Positions 25,944-34,652 of a DNA stretch of 64,000 nucleotides are shown here, piece after piece. Both the position numbers and the translations under genes were made by a program. Position 1 is the first letter of the stretch, and each line of letters begins with the position of its first letter. Location: positions 233,685 to 297,684 of the forward strand of contig JAMWDI010000001.1 of assembly GCA_023819375.1 (NCBI GenBank), written 5' to 3'. Below the pieces are notes generated by a model. It was not told the origin of the DNA, ran no database searches, and saw only the letters and a program-made list of their open reading frames with translations. The DNA is from Candidatus Omnitrophota bacterium. Lineage in GTDB: Bacteria > Ratteibacteria > UBA8468 > B48-G9 > JAFGKM01.

Positions 25944-28001
25944 ATGATTGAATATATTAAAAAAAGGGATGGTTCTCTTCAAAAATTCCTACCAGAAAAA
26001 ATAGAATTTGCAATTTATAGAGCACTCAAATCAGTTAATATTGACGATATAAATCTTGCCTCAAAACTTACTTCTCAGGTGATAGAAAAATTGAATAAAG
26101 AAAAAATCCCATCTGTTGAAGAAATTCAGGATGTTGTTGAAATGGTTCTTGTTGAAAATGGGTTATATAATGTTGCCAAAAACTATATTCTTTATAGGGA
26201 AAAAAGAAAACAGATAAGAGAAAGTAAAAAAATTCTTGGTGTTGAAGATAAACTTAAACTTTCAGTAAATGCTATAAATATTTTAAGAAAAAGATATCTT
26301 TTGAGAAATGAAATTGGTGAAATTATTGAAACACCAGAAGAATTATTTAGAAGAGTTGCGAAATGTGTTGCAGAATGTGAAAAGGAAAAAAATAAATATG
26401 AAGAGGAATTTTATAAAATAATGGTTAATTTAGAATTTCTTCCCAATTCTCCAACTTTAATGAATGCTGGAACACTTTTAGGTCAACTTTCCGCATGTTT
26501 TGTTTTACCTATTGAAGATTCTCTTGATGGTATTTTCACAACTTTAAAAAATATGGCTTTAATACATAAAAGTGGTGGGGGAACTGGCTTTTCATTTTCT
26601 AAATTAAGGCCGAAAGGAGATGTAGTTGGTTCTACAAAAGGAGTTGCCTCTGGTCCAGTTTCTTTTATAGAAATTTATGACAAAGCCACAGAGATTATTA
26701 AACAAGGCGGAAAAAGAAGAGGAGCAAATATGGGAGTCTTGAATTGCGATCATCCAGATATTTATGAATTTATAACTTCAAAGAGGAAAAACATACTTAG
26801 AAACTTTAACATTTCTGTTGCTGTAACTGACGAATTTATGGAAAAGGTTATAAAGAAAGAGAAATATCATTTAATTAATCCAAGAAATGGGAAAAAAGTA
26901 AGAGAAGTTTACGCCAACGAAGTTTTTGACTTAATATGTGAAAGTGCTTGGGAAACAGGAGATCCTGGAATTATTTATATAGATGAAATTAACAGACATA
27001 ATCCTACACCCCAACTTGGCAAAATTGAAAGTACAAATCCTTGTGGAGAAACCCCTCTTCTTCCCTATGAATCCTGTAATCTGGGTTCAATAAATCTTAC
27101 AAAAATTATTGAAAATGGAAAAATAAACTGGGAAAAACTTGAAAAAATTATTGAAATTGGAATAAGATTTCTTGATGATATAATTGAAGTTAACAATTTC
27201 CCTATTCCTGAAACAGAAAAAATTACAAAAGCAAACAGAAAAATTGGACTTGGAATAATGGGATGGGCAGATTTATTATTTGAACTTAAAATACCTTATG
27301 GCAGTGAAGAAAGTTTTATTTTGGCAGAAAATCTAATGAAATTTATAAATGAAAAAGCATTTGAATACTCGGTTAAACTTGGAAGAGAAAAAGGTTCTTT
27401 TCCAAATTTTGAAAGATCTATTTATTATGGAAAAATAGATTCTTTGAGAAATGCAACAAGAACAACAATAGCCCCAACAGGGAGTATAAGTATTATTGCA
27501 AACTGTTCTAGTGGAATTGAACCTGTTTTCGGGATTGCCTTTATAAGAAATATTCTTGAAGGGACGAAACTAATAGAAATAAATCCCGTTTTTGAAAAAG
27601 TTTCAAAAAAGGAAGGATTTTTAACATCAGAAGTTTTGAAAAAAATTATAAAAACTGGTTCTATAAAGGATGTTGAAGAAATACCAGAGGAATACAGAAA
27701 AATATTTTTGACTGCTTTTGATATTCATCCACTTCTTCATTTAAAAATGCAAGCAACTTTTCAAAAATATACTGACAATGCAGTGTCAAAAACAGTGAAT
27801 TTACCCTATGATGCTACAATTTCTCAAATTAAAGAAATTTTTATAAAGGGATGGGAATTAAAATGTAAAGGTGTCACAGTTTTTAGATATGGAAGTAAAG
27901 ATGAGCAAGTTCTTTATTATGGAAGTAATATGGAAGAAATTGATTATTTAATCATTGAAGACGAAATATCAAGTTGTTCGAAAGGAGTATGTTTTTATTA
28001 A
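25944..28001 (+). CDS. nrdJ: Class II (adenosylcobalamin-dependent) ribonucleoside-diphosphate reductase
   Basis: 685 aa. An N-terminal ATP-cone (IKKRDGSLQKFLPEKIEFAIYRAL) is followed by the reductase barrel: NSPTLMNAGTLLGQLSACFVL, KRRGANMGVLNCDHPDI, the radical/thiol loop STNPCGETPLLPYESCNLGSINL and PTGSISIIANCSSGIEPVFG. A CSKGVC pair two residues from the end is suited to re-reduction by thioredoxin. It makes deoxyribonucleotides with B12 and tolerates oxygen, complementing NrdD. It is shorter than many class II enzymes, lacking a long C-terminal TSCPD extension. Confidence 0.92.
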   Translation: MIEYIKKRDGSLQKFLPEKIEFAIYRALKSVNIDDINLASKLTSQVIEKLNKEKIPSVEEIQDVVEMVLVENGLYNVAKNYILYREKRKQIRESKKILGVEDKLKLSVNAINILRKRYLLRNEIGEIIETPEELFRRVAKCVAECEKEKNKYEEEFYKIMVNLEFLPNSPTLMNAGTLLGQLSACFVLPIEDSLDGIFTTLKNMALIHKSGGGTGFSFSKLRPKGDVVGSTKGVASGPVSFIEIYDKATEIIKQGGKRRGANMGVLNCDHPDIYEFITSKRKNILRNFNISVAVTDEFMEKVIKKEKYHLINPRNGKKVREVYANEVFDLICESAWETGDPGIIYIDEINRHNPTPQLGKIESTNPCGETPLLPYESCNLGSINLTKIIENGKINWEKLEKIIEIGIRFLDDIIEVNNFPIPETEKITKANRKIGLGIMGWADLLFELKIPYGSEESFILAENLMKFINEKAFEYSVKLGREKGSFPNFERSIYYGKIDSLRNATRTTIAPTGSISIIANCSSGIEPVFGIAFIRNILEGTKLIEINPVFEKVSKKEGFLTSEVLKKIIKTGSIKDVEEIPEEYRKIFLTAFDIHPLLHLKMQATFQKYTDNAVSKTVNLPYDATISQIKEIFIKGWELKCKGVTVFRYGSKDEQVLYYGSNMEEIDYLIIEDEISSCSKGVCFY

Positions 28002-28007
28002 AGTAAA

Positions 28008-29024
28008 ATGGAAGTAGCAAAATGGTGGAAAAAAGTTGATGGCAAAAAGGTACAGTGTCAACTTTGTAATCATTTTTGTTTGATAGAAGTTGATAGAGTT
28101 GGAAAATGTGGAGTGAGATTAAATAAGGATGGTATTTTATACTCACTTGTTTATGGAGAAGTCATTGCTGAAAATATTGACCCTATTGAAAAAAAACCCT
28201 TTTATCATTTTTTTCCCGGAAGTTTCTCTTTTTCAATAGCCACCTGTGGTTGCAATTTCTTCTGTCCATTCTGTCAAAACTATGAAATTTCCCACCCACC
28301 AAAAGAAGGAAGAATTTTTACATTGAGAAAGAGAAAACCAGAAGAAATAGTCAAAATGGCTGAAAGATATAATTGTCTATCAATATCCTATACATATACA
28401 GAACCAACTGTTTTTGGTGAATTTGCTCTTGATACTTGTAGAATTGCTAAAGAAAATGGGCTTTATAACAACTTTGTCACAAATGGATATATGAGTAAAG
28501 ATTTCTTAAAAGAAATTTCTGAATATCTTGATGCAGCAAATGTTGATCTTAAAGGAGATGAAGAATTTTATAAAAAATTGCCACAGGCAAATCAGAAATA
28601 TGTTCTTGAAAATATTGAACTTATGAAAAAATATAATATTTGGGTTGAAGTTACAACACTTTTAATCCCTGAATATAACGATAAGGAAAATCAAATAAGA
28701 GATATTGCAAGAAAATTGAAAAATATAGATAAAACAATCCCATGGCATGTGAGCAGATTTTATCCTGCTTATAAAATGGAAAACCATTATCCAACAGATA
28801 TAAATAAAATTAGAAAAGCAAGAGAAATTGGTTATGAAGAGGGGCTTTTATATGTTTATACAGGGAATATTCCAGGAGATGAAGGAGAAAATACATATTG
28901 TCCTTTTTGCAAAAATTTACTTATTGAAAGATATGGATATAGAATTTTGAAAAATAAAATTATTGATGGGAAATGTGGTTTTTGTGGTAAAAATATTGAT
29001 GGGAAATTTGACAAAACTGGTTAA
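28008..29024 (+). CDS. amrS: AmmeMemoRadiSam-system radical SAM enzyme
   Basis: 338 aa. The N-terminal CQLCNHFCLI...GKCGVR resembles the family's zinc-type cysteines. The radical-SAM triad is TCGCNFFCPFCQNYEISHPP (Cys near 80, 84, 87), then SYTYTEPTVFGEF, and WHVSRFYPAYKM and GNIPGDEGENTYCPFC are family-specific. A C-terminal zinc ribbon (CPFC...CGFC) follows. The Memo and AMMECR1 partners are not in the window. It lies 6 bp after nrdJ, so it is transcribed with a ribonucleotide reductase. An activase-like role is only a guess. Confidence 0.85.
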   Translation: MEVAKWWKKVDGKKVQCQLCNHFCLIEVDRVGKCGVRLNKDGILYSLVYGEVIAENIDPIEKKPFYHFFPGSFSFSIATCGCNFFCPFCQNYEISHPPKEGRIFTLRKRKPEEIVKMAERYNCLSISYTYTEPTVFGEFALDTCRIAKENGLYNNFVTNGYMSKDFLKEISEYLDAANVDLKGDEEFYKKLPQANQKYVLENIELMKKYNIWVEVTTLLIPEYNDKENQIRDIARKLKNIDKTIPWHVSRFYPAYKMENHYPTDINKIRKAREIGYEEGLLYVYTGNIPGDEGENTYCPFCKNLLIERYGYRILKNKIIDGKCGFCGKNIDGKFDKTG

Positions 29025-29065
29025 AAAGTTAAAAATATAAATATCATGGCAAAAGGGGGACGAAA

Positions 29066-29833
29066 ATGAAAAAAACAAAAATCTTATTAATTCTTTTATT
29101 TTTATTTATTTTTAAATGTTTTTCTGTTGAAAAATTTGGTTATTTTATCACTCCACAAAAAGACATTAAACTTATAACATTACAATATGACTATTTTGTT
29201 ACAGTTGAACATATAATTTCAAATGGCAATATACTTTATTTTGCAGGACAGGATTTTACAAAAAATAAAGAATTATTAACAAAAAAAATTAAAGAAGTAA
29301 AAGTTCTTAAAGATGAGGCAAAAAGAAAAATTTTAAAAGTTACATACTCCCTCGGAGATGAAAAAAATGTTTATCCTGAATATGAACTTATTCTTTTTCT
29401 TGAAATCAGAGAAGAATTCCCTTTTCTTGCAATTTATTCAAAATTTTTATATAAAGGAACCGATATTTCTGAATGTGGAATAAACTGGGCAATGGAAAAT
29501 GTTTATGAACCTTACAAATACTATACAATACCTCAAAAAGATAAGTTTGCCACTTATAAACTTGAAAAGACAAAAAAAACAAAAATTGGACAAGCAAACT
29601 GGCTTTTTGCAAATAATGGAAAAGGAGAAGGTGGAGGTTTAATTGCACCTGCCGTAATTTTAGGCAAAGGGGAAAATTTTATATTCATTAACAGTGTCCC
29701 ACCAAAAAAGAAACTTTCAAAAAATGAATCAATAGATGTTTTCATGATTTTTATGCCAATTGAAAAAAATTTTAAGATACTCCCAGAACTTTTTGAAAAA
29801 ATAAAAGGGGTAAAATGGGAGTATGAAAAATAA
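29066..29833 (+). CDS. Secreted protein of unknown function
   Basis: 255 aa with a signal peptide (KKTKILLILLFLFIFKCFS, cleavage near residue 21). The mature part looks beta-rich with many aromatic residues, for example WAMENVYEPYKYYTIPQ and WLFANNGKGEGGGLIAP. No catalytic motif was recognised. A beta-sandwich or sugar-binding fold is possible but not shown. A GGGGGA ribosome site precedes the start. The TM2-like gene follows 12 bp later and is likely co-expressed. Confidence 0.6.
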   Translation: MKKTKILLILLFLFIFKCFSVEKFGYFITPQKDIKLITLQYDYFVTVEHIISNGNILYFAGQDFTKNKELLTKKIKEVKVLKDEAKRKILKVTYSLGDEKNVYPEYELILFLEIREEFPFLAIYSKFLYKGTDISECGINWAMENVYEPYKYYTIPQKDKFATYKLEKTKKTKIGQANWLFANNGKGEGGGLIAPAVILGKGENFIFINSVPPKKKLSKNESIDVFMIFMPIEKNFKILPELFEKIKGVKWEYEK

Positions 29834-29845
29834 AAGGAGGGCAAA

Positions 29846-30337
29846 ATGGCTTTTACAGAAGAAGAAAAAAGCAGAATTATTGAAGAAGAAAAAATAAGAT
29901 TAAAAGTAAGATTAAAATATGAACAAAAATCATCTGGACTTGCTGGAGTACTTTCTACTATTTGCCCTGGACTTGGACAGATTTATAATGGTCAGTTTGG
30001 TAAAGGAACATTTATAGGATTAACTGTTCTTATAGGAATTGTTCTTCTTTCCTTAGGAATTACTTTTCAACTTAAAGGGACTCCTTCAAAAGGAGGAAAA
30101 ATTGAAATAATTGAGCAAGAAAAAGAAGTTCAAATGACTGAAGAAGGTATTGTAATAGAAGAAAATTCTGAAAAAGAAAAATCTAAAGAAACGCCGGTAA
30201 AAACCTCTCAATCTAAATTACCCTATATTTTGATGATTGTTGGAATTCTGGGAATTTGTTGTGGTTGGAGTTATGGGGTAAAAGATGCAATAAAAACTGC
30301 AAAAAGATTAAATGAGGAATCTTTGAAAGATTTATAG
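29846..30337 (+). CDS. TM2-like small membrane protein
   Basis: 163 aa. The segment GVLSTICPGLGQIYNGQFGKGTFIGLTVLIGIVLL (about 35-70) is the TM2/DUF5683-type hairpin with the GxGQIYNG turn. A second hydrophobic segment (about 129-143) and a YGVKDAIKTAKRLNEE tail follow. Between them is an acidic, charged stretch (about 85-125, rich in Glu and Lys). No enzymatic motif was found. AAGGAGG precedes the ATG. The last 6 nt overlap the convergent rex gene. Confidence 0.7.
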   Translation: MAFTEEEKSRIIEEEKIRLKVRLKYEQKSSGLAGVLSTICPGLGQIYNGQFGKGTFIGLTVLIGIVLLSLGITFQLKGTPSKGGKIEIIEQEKEVQMTEEGIVIEENSEKEKSKETPVKTSQSKLPYILMIVGILGICCGWSYGVKDAIKTAKRLNEESLKDL

Positions 30338-30955
30338 ATTTTTAAGTTTGAATATTAAAGAACCAAGTTCAGAAGCCATATCAACATAACTCACAAATAT
30401 ATCTTTTGGTAAATTTAAAACAACTGGAGCAAAATTTAAAATTGCCTTAATTCCAGAATTTACCATAAGATTTGCAATTTCCTGTGCATTATTTGCCGGA
30501 ACACAGATAATCCCAACATCTATTTTTTCTTTCTTAACAATTTCTTCCATTTCTCCAATATTTTTTATTTCAATTCCATCAACAATTTTACCTATCTTTT
30601 GAGGATCTATATCAAAAGCATATACAATTTTCATATTTAAAATTGAAAACCCTTTATATCTAATTAATGCTGAACCCAACCTTCCAACGCCAACAAGTAT
30701 AACTTTTATCTCCTTGTCAATCCCTATAATCTTTTCTAAAATATTGATAAGATTATTTACATCATAACCAACACCTCTTTTCCCAAATTGCCCAAAATAA
30801 GATAAATCTTTTCTAAACTGTTCTGGTGGAATATTCAAAGGAACAGTTATTTCTTTTGAAGATGCTAAAAATTTCCCCTCTTTTTTTAAATTCAAAAGAT
30901 TTCTTAAATAAACAGGTAACCTTTTTATTGTATCTTCAGGGATATATCTTTTCAT
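30332..30955 (-). CDS. rex: Redox-sensing transcriptional repressor Rex
   Basis: 207 aa from ATG 30955, which overlaps the SDR stop (ATGA). An upstream frame to 31030 would add 25 residues not typical of the family. The N-terminal winged helix is KRLPVYLRNLLNLKKEG...SSKEITVPLNIPPEQFRKDLSYFGQFGKRGVGYDV. The NADH-binding Rossmann loop is VGVGRLGSALI (about 85-95). Rex senses NADH/NAD+ and represses fermentative and respiratory genes. No convincing Rex operator was found in the window. Confidence 0.93.
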   Translation of the reverse strand: MKRYIPEDTIKRLPVYLRNLLNLKKEGKFLASSKEITVPLNIPPEQFRKDLSYFGQFGKRGVGYDVNNLINILEKIIGIDKEIKVILVGVGRLGSALIRYKGFSILNMKIVYAFDIDPQKIGKIVDGIEIKNIGEMEEIVKKEKIDVGIICVPANNAQEIANLMVNSGIKAILNFAPVVLNLPKDIFVSYVDMASELGSLIFKLKNL

Positions 30956-31767
30956 CCTCTTGATTTTCCTCCTGATATATTTATTGTTGTTCCTGTAATA
31001 TAACTTGCTAAATCTGAAATTAAAAAACATACAAGATTGGCAACCTCTTCAAGTTTACCAACCCTTCCAAGTGGTATAGACAATTTCTCATAGGATTTTC
31101 TTAATTCTTCAACAGTCATTCCTCTTGCATAAGCTAAAGCACGTTCATATTCAGAATTTCTTAAATCTGTTGCTTCAAGAATTCCAGGAGCAACACCAAC
31201 TACTCTTATGTTGTATTTTCCTAACTCCTTTGCCCAACTTCTTGTAAAAGAGTAAATTGCTGCCTTTGTCCCTGCATATACACTTTGCCCCTCTGATCCT
31301 TCAAGACCTGATTCAGATGAGATATTTACTATAACACCTTTCCTTCTCTCTATCATTTTTCTTGCAACACTTTGAGAACACAAGAAACATCCTTTCATAT
31401 TTATATTTACAGTTCTGTCAAAAATCTCCTCTGTTAACTCTTCCTTACCATTTGGGTCTACAAGAAGCCGGGGAATAAGAATCCCAGCATTATTAACAAG
31501 ATAATCAATTTTTTTAAATTTTTCAATTGTGTAATCTACAAGTTTATCAACATCTTTCTTTTGAGAAACATCTGTTCTTATAAAAAAAACTTTATTTTTA
31601 AAATTTTCAAATTCTAAAACAGTTTTTCTACCTTTTTCTTCGTTTATATCACAAATCATAACCTCTGCCTTACATTCAAGTAGTTTTCTTACAATTACTT
31701 TACCCAATCCACTTGCTCCACCTGTTACAATTCCAGAAAAACCTTTTAGATTTATATCCATATTCAA
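30952..31767 (-). CDS. SDR oxidoreductase, sorbitol-6-phosphate 2-dehydrogenase-like
   Basis: 271 aa classical SDR. The cofactor motif is VTGGASGLGKVIV, with NNAGILIPR, the catalytic Ser (VNISSESG) and YAGTKAA (Tyr-x3-Lys). The unusual segment LAYARGMTVEELRKSY...IPLGRVGKLEEVANLVCFLISD and the end YITGTTINISGGKSRG resemble sorbitol-6-phosphate dehydrogenase of the Klebsiella SorD type. The product call is moderate. The start is TTG 31767 or ATG 31761. It is co-transcribed with rex, which suggests a redox-responsive pair. Confidence 0.7.
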   Translation of the reverse strand: MNMDINLKGFSGIVTGGASGLGKVIVRKLLECKAEVMICDINEEKGRKTVLEFENFKNKVFFIRTDVSQKKDVDKLVDYTIEKFKKIDYLVNNAGILIPRLLVDPNGKEELTEEIFDRTVNINMKGCFLCSQSVARKMIERRKGVIVNISSESGLEGSEGQSVYAGTKAAIYSFTRSWAKELGKYNIRVVGVAPGILEATDLRNSEYERALAYARGMTVEELRKSYEKLSIPLGRVGKLEEVANLVCFLISDLASYITGTTINISGGKSRG

Positions 31768-31831
31768 AAACTTTTGACCTTTTTTTCAAAAATAATATAT
31801 CATTATTATCGGTTTTTAACAAGGGGGAGAA

Positions 31832-32770
31832 ATGAAAAAAGCGGTTGGAATTGATATAGGAGGAACTTATATAAAAGCAGGTCTTGTAGATGAAAAAGGG
31901 AATATAATAAAAAAAGAACAATTTCCAACACTTGCAGAAAAGGGCAGTAGAGATATAGTTCTTTCTCAAATAGAAAAAAGTATTGAATTTGCTTATGAAG
32001 AGGATATTGAAGGAATTGGTATTGGAACCCCCGGAGTTGTAGATGATGAAGGGATTGTTTATGAAGCACCAAATTTACCTGAATGGCATAATTTAAATCT
32101 GAAAAAAATATTTGAAGAAAAATTTAAAAAAAGGGTGATTGTTGAAAATGATGTAAACACAATTGCCTGGGGAGAATATCTTTTTGGAGCAGGAAAAGGT
32201 AGTAAAACTATGATATGTATAACACTTGGCACAGGACTTGGTGGTGGAATTGTTAAAGATGGAAAACTTTTGAGAGGAGGTAAATATTCAGCAGTTGAAA
32301 TAGGTCATATACCAATTGATTATAAAGGACCAAAATGTAAATGTGGAAATTATGGATGTATAGAAAGATTTGTTGGGAGAGATTATATTGTTGAAAGGGC
32401 AATCAAAGGGATTCAAGAAGGTGTTAAAACAAAAATTTTAGATCTTGTTAATGGTGATCTAAACAAAATAACACCTAAAATAATTTCAGATGCGTATAAT
32501 CTTGGAGATGAATTTGCAAAAAATATATGGATAGATGTTGGAATATGTCTTGGAGCAATGTTTTCTGGTCTTGTAAATTTATTAAATCCAGATATTATTG
32601 TTATTGGTGGAGGAATTGCTCAGGCTGGTAAAATATTATTTGATACAATTGAAAAAACAATAAAAGAAAGATCTATGAAAATATTAACACAAAATTTAAA
32701 AATTGTTCCTGCTGGACTTGGAGTAGATTCTGGAATTGTTTCAGCAGGAGCATTAATTTTCCAAAAATGA
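31832..32770 (+). CDS. glk: ROK-family glucokinase
   Basis: 312 aa. The ATP motif GIDIGGTYIKAGLVDEKG is at 6-23, then GIGTPGVVDDEG, the catalytic VENDVNTIAWGEYLFGAG (Asp near 108), TLGTGLGGGIV and the zinc motif CKCGNYGCIE (about 168-177). The residue pattern fits glucokinase. Other hexose or N-acetylhexosamine specificity is possible. A GGGGGAG ribosome site precedes the ATG. It overlaps fmt by 4 nt. Confidence 0.87.
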   Translation: MKKAVGIDIGGTYIKAGLVDEKGNIIKKEQFPTLAEKGSRDIVLSQIEKSIEFAYEEDIEGIGIGTPGVVDDEGIVYEAPNLPEWHNLNLKKIFEEKFKKRVIVENDVNTIAWGEYLFGAGKGSKTMICITLGTGLGGGIVKDGKLLRGGKYSAVEIGHIPIDYKGPKCKCGNYGCIERFVGRDYIVERAIKGIQEGVKTKILDLVNGDLNKITPKIISDAYNLGDEFAKNIWIDVGICLGAMFSGLVNLLNPDIIVIGGGIAQAGKILFDTIEKTIKERSMKILTQNLKIVPAGLGVDSGIVSAGALIFQK

Positions 32771-33735
32771 AAATAGTATTTTTTGGAAGTGATAATTTTG
32801 GAATACCATGTCTTATCACTCTTAAAAGAAAGTATAAAATTTCCTGTGTCATTACTGCTCCTGACAGACCAAAAGGTAGAGGGCTTAAAGTTTCTCCAAC
32901 TCCTGTAAAAGAATGGGCAGTTACAAATGGAATTGATGTTTATCAACCAGAAATTTTTGATGAAAATTTTATTTTGAAATTGAAAAAAATTGAGCCAGAT
33001 TTTATAATTCTTATTTCTTATGGGAAAATTCTCCCTCCCTCTATTTTAAATATCCCTAAAATTACTTCAATAAATGTTCACCCTTCCCTTTTACCTAAAT
33101 ATAGAGGGCCTGCTCCTATTGAATGGGCTTTAATAAATGGAGAAAAAGAGACAGGAATTACAATAATAAAAATGGATGAAAAAATTGATACAGGCGAAAT
33201 TATACTACAGGAAAAAGTTGAAATTTTACCTTCAGATAATGCCTTTACATTGAAAAACAAACTTTCCTATTTAGCACAGGAAGTTTTAGTTAAAGGAATT
33301 GAAATTTATCTTAAAGAAAGAAAAACATATCCTCAAATAGGAGAAGTCTCTTATGCTCCTAAATTAAAGAAAGAAGATGGCCTTATAAAATGGGAAAAAG
33401 ATGCAGAAAAAATCTACAATTTAATAAGAGGAGTTATTGTATGGCCAGGTGCTTATACTTACATAGAATTTCCGACAGGGAAAAAACTTTTAAAAATATA
33501 TAAAGCAGAAATTGGAGAAATAGATGGAAATTTTGGAAAACCTGGTGAAATAATAAAAATTGAAAAAGATTATATTGAGGTTGCCTGCGGTAAAGGAACT
33601 ATAAAAATAAAAGAATTACAAATTGAAGGAAGAAATAGAATGAATGTATCTCAATTTTTATGTGGATATCAAGAAAAATTAACTCTTCACTCTATTTTAA
33701 CATCAGAACTCTGTTTAAAAAATTCAACTGATTAA
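32767..33735 (+). CDS. fmt: Methionyl-tRNA formyltransferase
   Basis: 322 aa. It formylates initiator Met-tRNA with 10-formyl-THF. Motifs are SYGKILPPSILNIPK (about 79-93), NVHPSLLPKYRGPAPIEWALINGEKETGITIIKMDEKIDTG (the hydrolase/transferase core, about 99-139) and a C-terminal anticodon-binding-like domain starting near 205. The usual neighbour def (deformylase) is absent, and instead it is coupled to a ROK kinase by a 4-nt overlap. Confidence 0.94.
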   Translation: MKIVFFGSDNFGIPCLITLKRKYKISCVITAPDRPKGRGLKVSPTPVKEWAVTNGIDVYQPEIFDENFILKLKKIEPDFIILISYGKILPPSILNIPKITSINVHPSLLPKYRGPAPIEWALINGEKETGITIIKMDEKIDTGEIILQEKVEILPSDNAFTLKNKLSYLAQEVLVKGIEIYLKERKTYPQIGEVSYAPKLKKEDGLIKWEKDAEKIYNLIRGVIVWPGAYTYIEFPTGKKLLKIYKAEIGEIDGNFGKPGEIIKIEKDYIEVACGKGTIKIKELQIEGRNRMNVSQFLCGYQEKLTLHSILTSELCLKNSTD

Positions 33736-33797
33736 AAATTTCTATATAGCAGAAATTGTATAACTATTAAAAGAGGTTCTAAAAAACTATATAAAAA

Positions 33798-34652
33798 TCA
33801 ATCTTTTTCGTCAATTAAATTTGGTTGATTCAATTGGAGAAACTTTTCATAGGAGAGTTTTTCCTGTTCTTTATAAAGAGAAGTTCTTTTTAAAAGTTCA
33901 TCAAAATCAACCAAATGAGCATCAAAATCGGGTCCATCAACACAAGCAAATTTCGTTTTTCCACCAATAGTAACTCTACAACAACCACACATTCCAGTTC
34001 CATCCACCATTATAGGATTTAAACTTGCAATTGTCTTTATATTGTATTTTTTTGTTATTTCTGCCACTTTTTTCATCATTGGAATTGGCCCTGCTGTCAA
34101 AACTAAATCAAATCTTTCCCCCTCTTCAAGCAATCTTTCAAGTATTTGAGTATTAAATCCTTTTTCCCCATAACTTCCATCATCTGTTGAAATATAAAGT
34201 TTTTCACTGATTTGTTTCATTTCATTTTCAAGTATTATTAAGTTTTTACTTCTTGCCCCTATAATAGTGGTTATTTTATTTCCTTTTTCTTTAAAAGATC
34301 TTCCCATCCAATAAACAAAAGCAGAGCCAACGCCTCCAACAATAATGCAGACATGACCATAATTTTTTATTTCGGTTGGCTTCCCAAGTGGTCCTACAAG
34401 ATCAAGTATTTTATCCCCCTTTTTCAAAAGTCCCAGTTTAGTAGTTGAAGTCCCAACTTCTTGAAAAATTAAAGTTATAGTTTCTTTTTCTTCATCAACA
34501 CCTGCAATTGTAAGAGGAATTCTCTCTCCTTTTTCGTCAACTCTTAAAATAACAAATTGTCCTGGAAGTGCCTTTTTTGCTATTAATGGATTATAAACTC
34601 TTATTCTTTTTATTTTTTCTCCAATTTCTTCCTTTTCTAAAATTTCATTCAT
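33798..34652 (-). CDS. NfnA/PyrK-type ferredoxin-NAD(P) reductase subunit, lacking its partner
   Basis: 284 aa. The FAD domain has IPLTIAGVDEE and GTSTTKLGLL. The NAD domain has IIVGGVGSAFV (about 101-111), and the [2Fe-2S] site is DGTGMCGCCRVTIGGKTKFAC (about 220-240), as in NfnA and sulfide dehydrogenase SudB. The expected large flavoprotein (NfnB/GltD-like) is not adjacent. ATG 34652 is chosen over ATG 34667 because GGGAG lies 8-9 nt upstream of it. It overlaps the HPS/RraA gene by 4 nt. Confidence 0.85.
   Translation of the reverse strand: MNEILEKEEIGEKIKRIRVYNPLIAKKALPGQFVILRVDEKGERIPLTIAGVDEEKETITLIFQEVGTSTTKLGLLKKGDKILDLVGPLGKPTEIKNYGHVCIIVGGVGSAFVYWMGRSFKEKGNKITTIIGARSKNLIILENEMKQISEKLYISTDDGSYGEKGFNTQILERLLEEGERFDLVLTAGPIPMMKKVAEITKKYNIKTIASLNPIMVDGTGMCGCCRVTIGGKTKFACVDGPDFDAHLVDFDELLKRTSLYKEQEKLSYEKFLQLNQPNLIDEKD

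Noticed and set aside
30956-31030. N-terminal extension of Rex to 31030
   Set aside because: The 25 extra residues are read from the SDR coding strand in another frame, and an ATGA overlap gives the usual Rex start at 30955.
33737-33757. AATTTCT/AGAAATT hairpin after fmt as a terminator
   Set aside because: The stem is only 7 bp and AT-rich, with no T-run on either strand.
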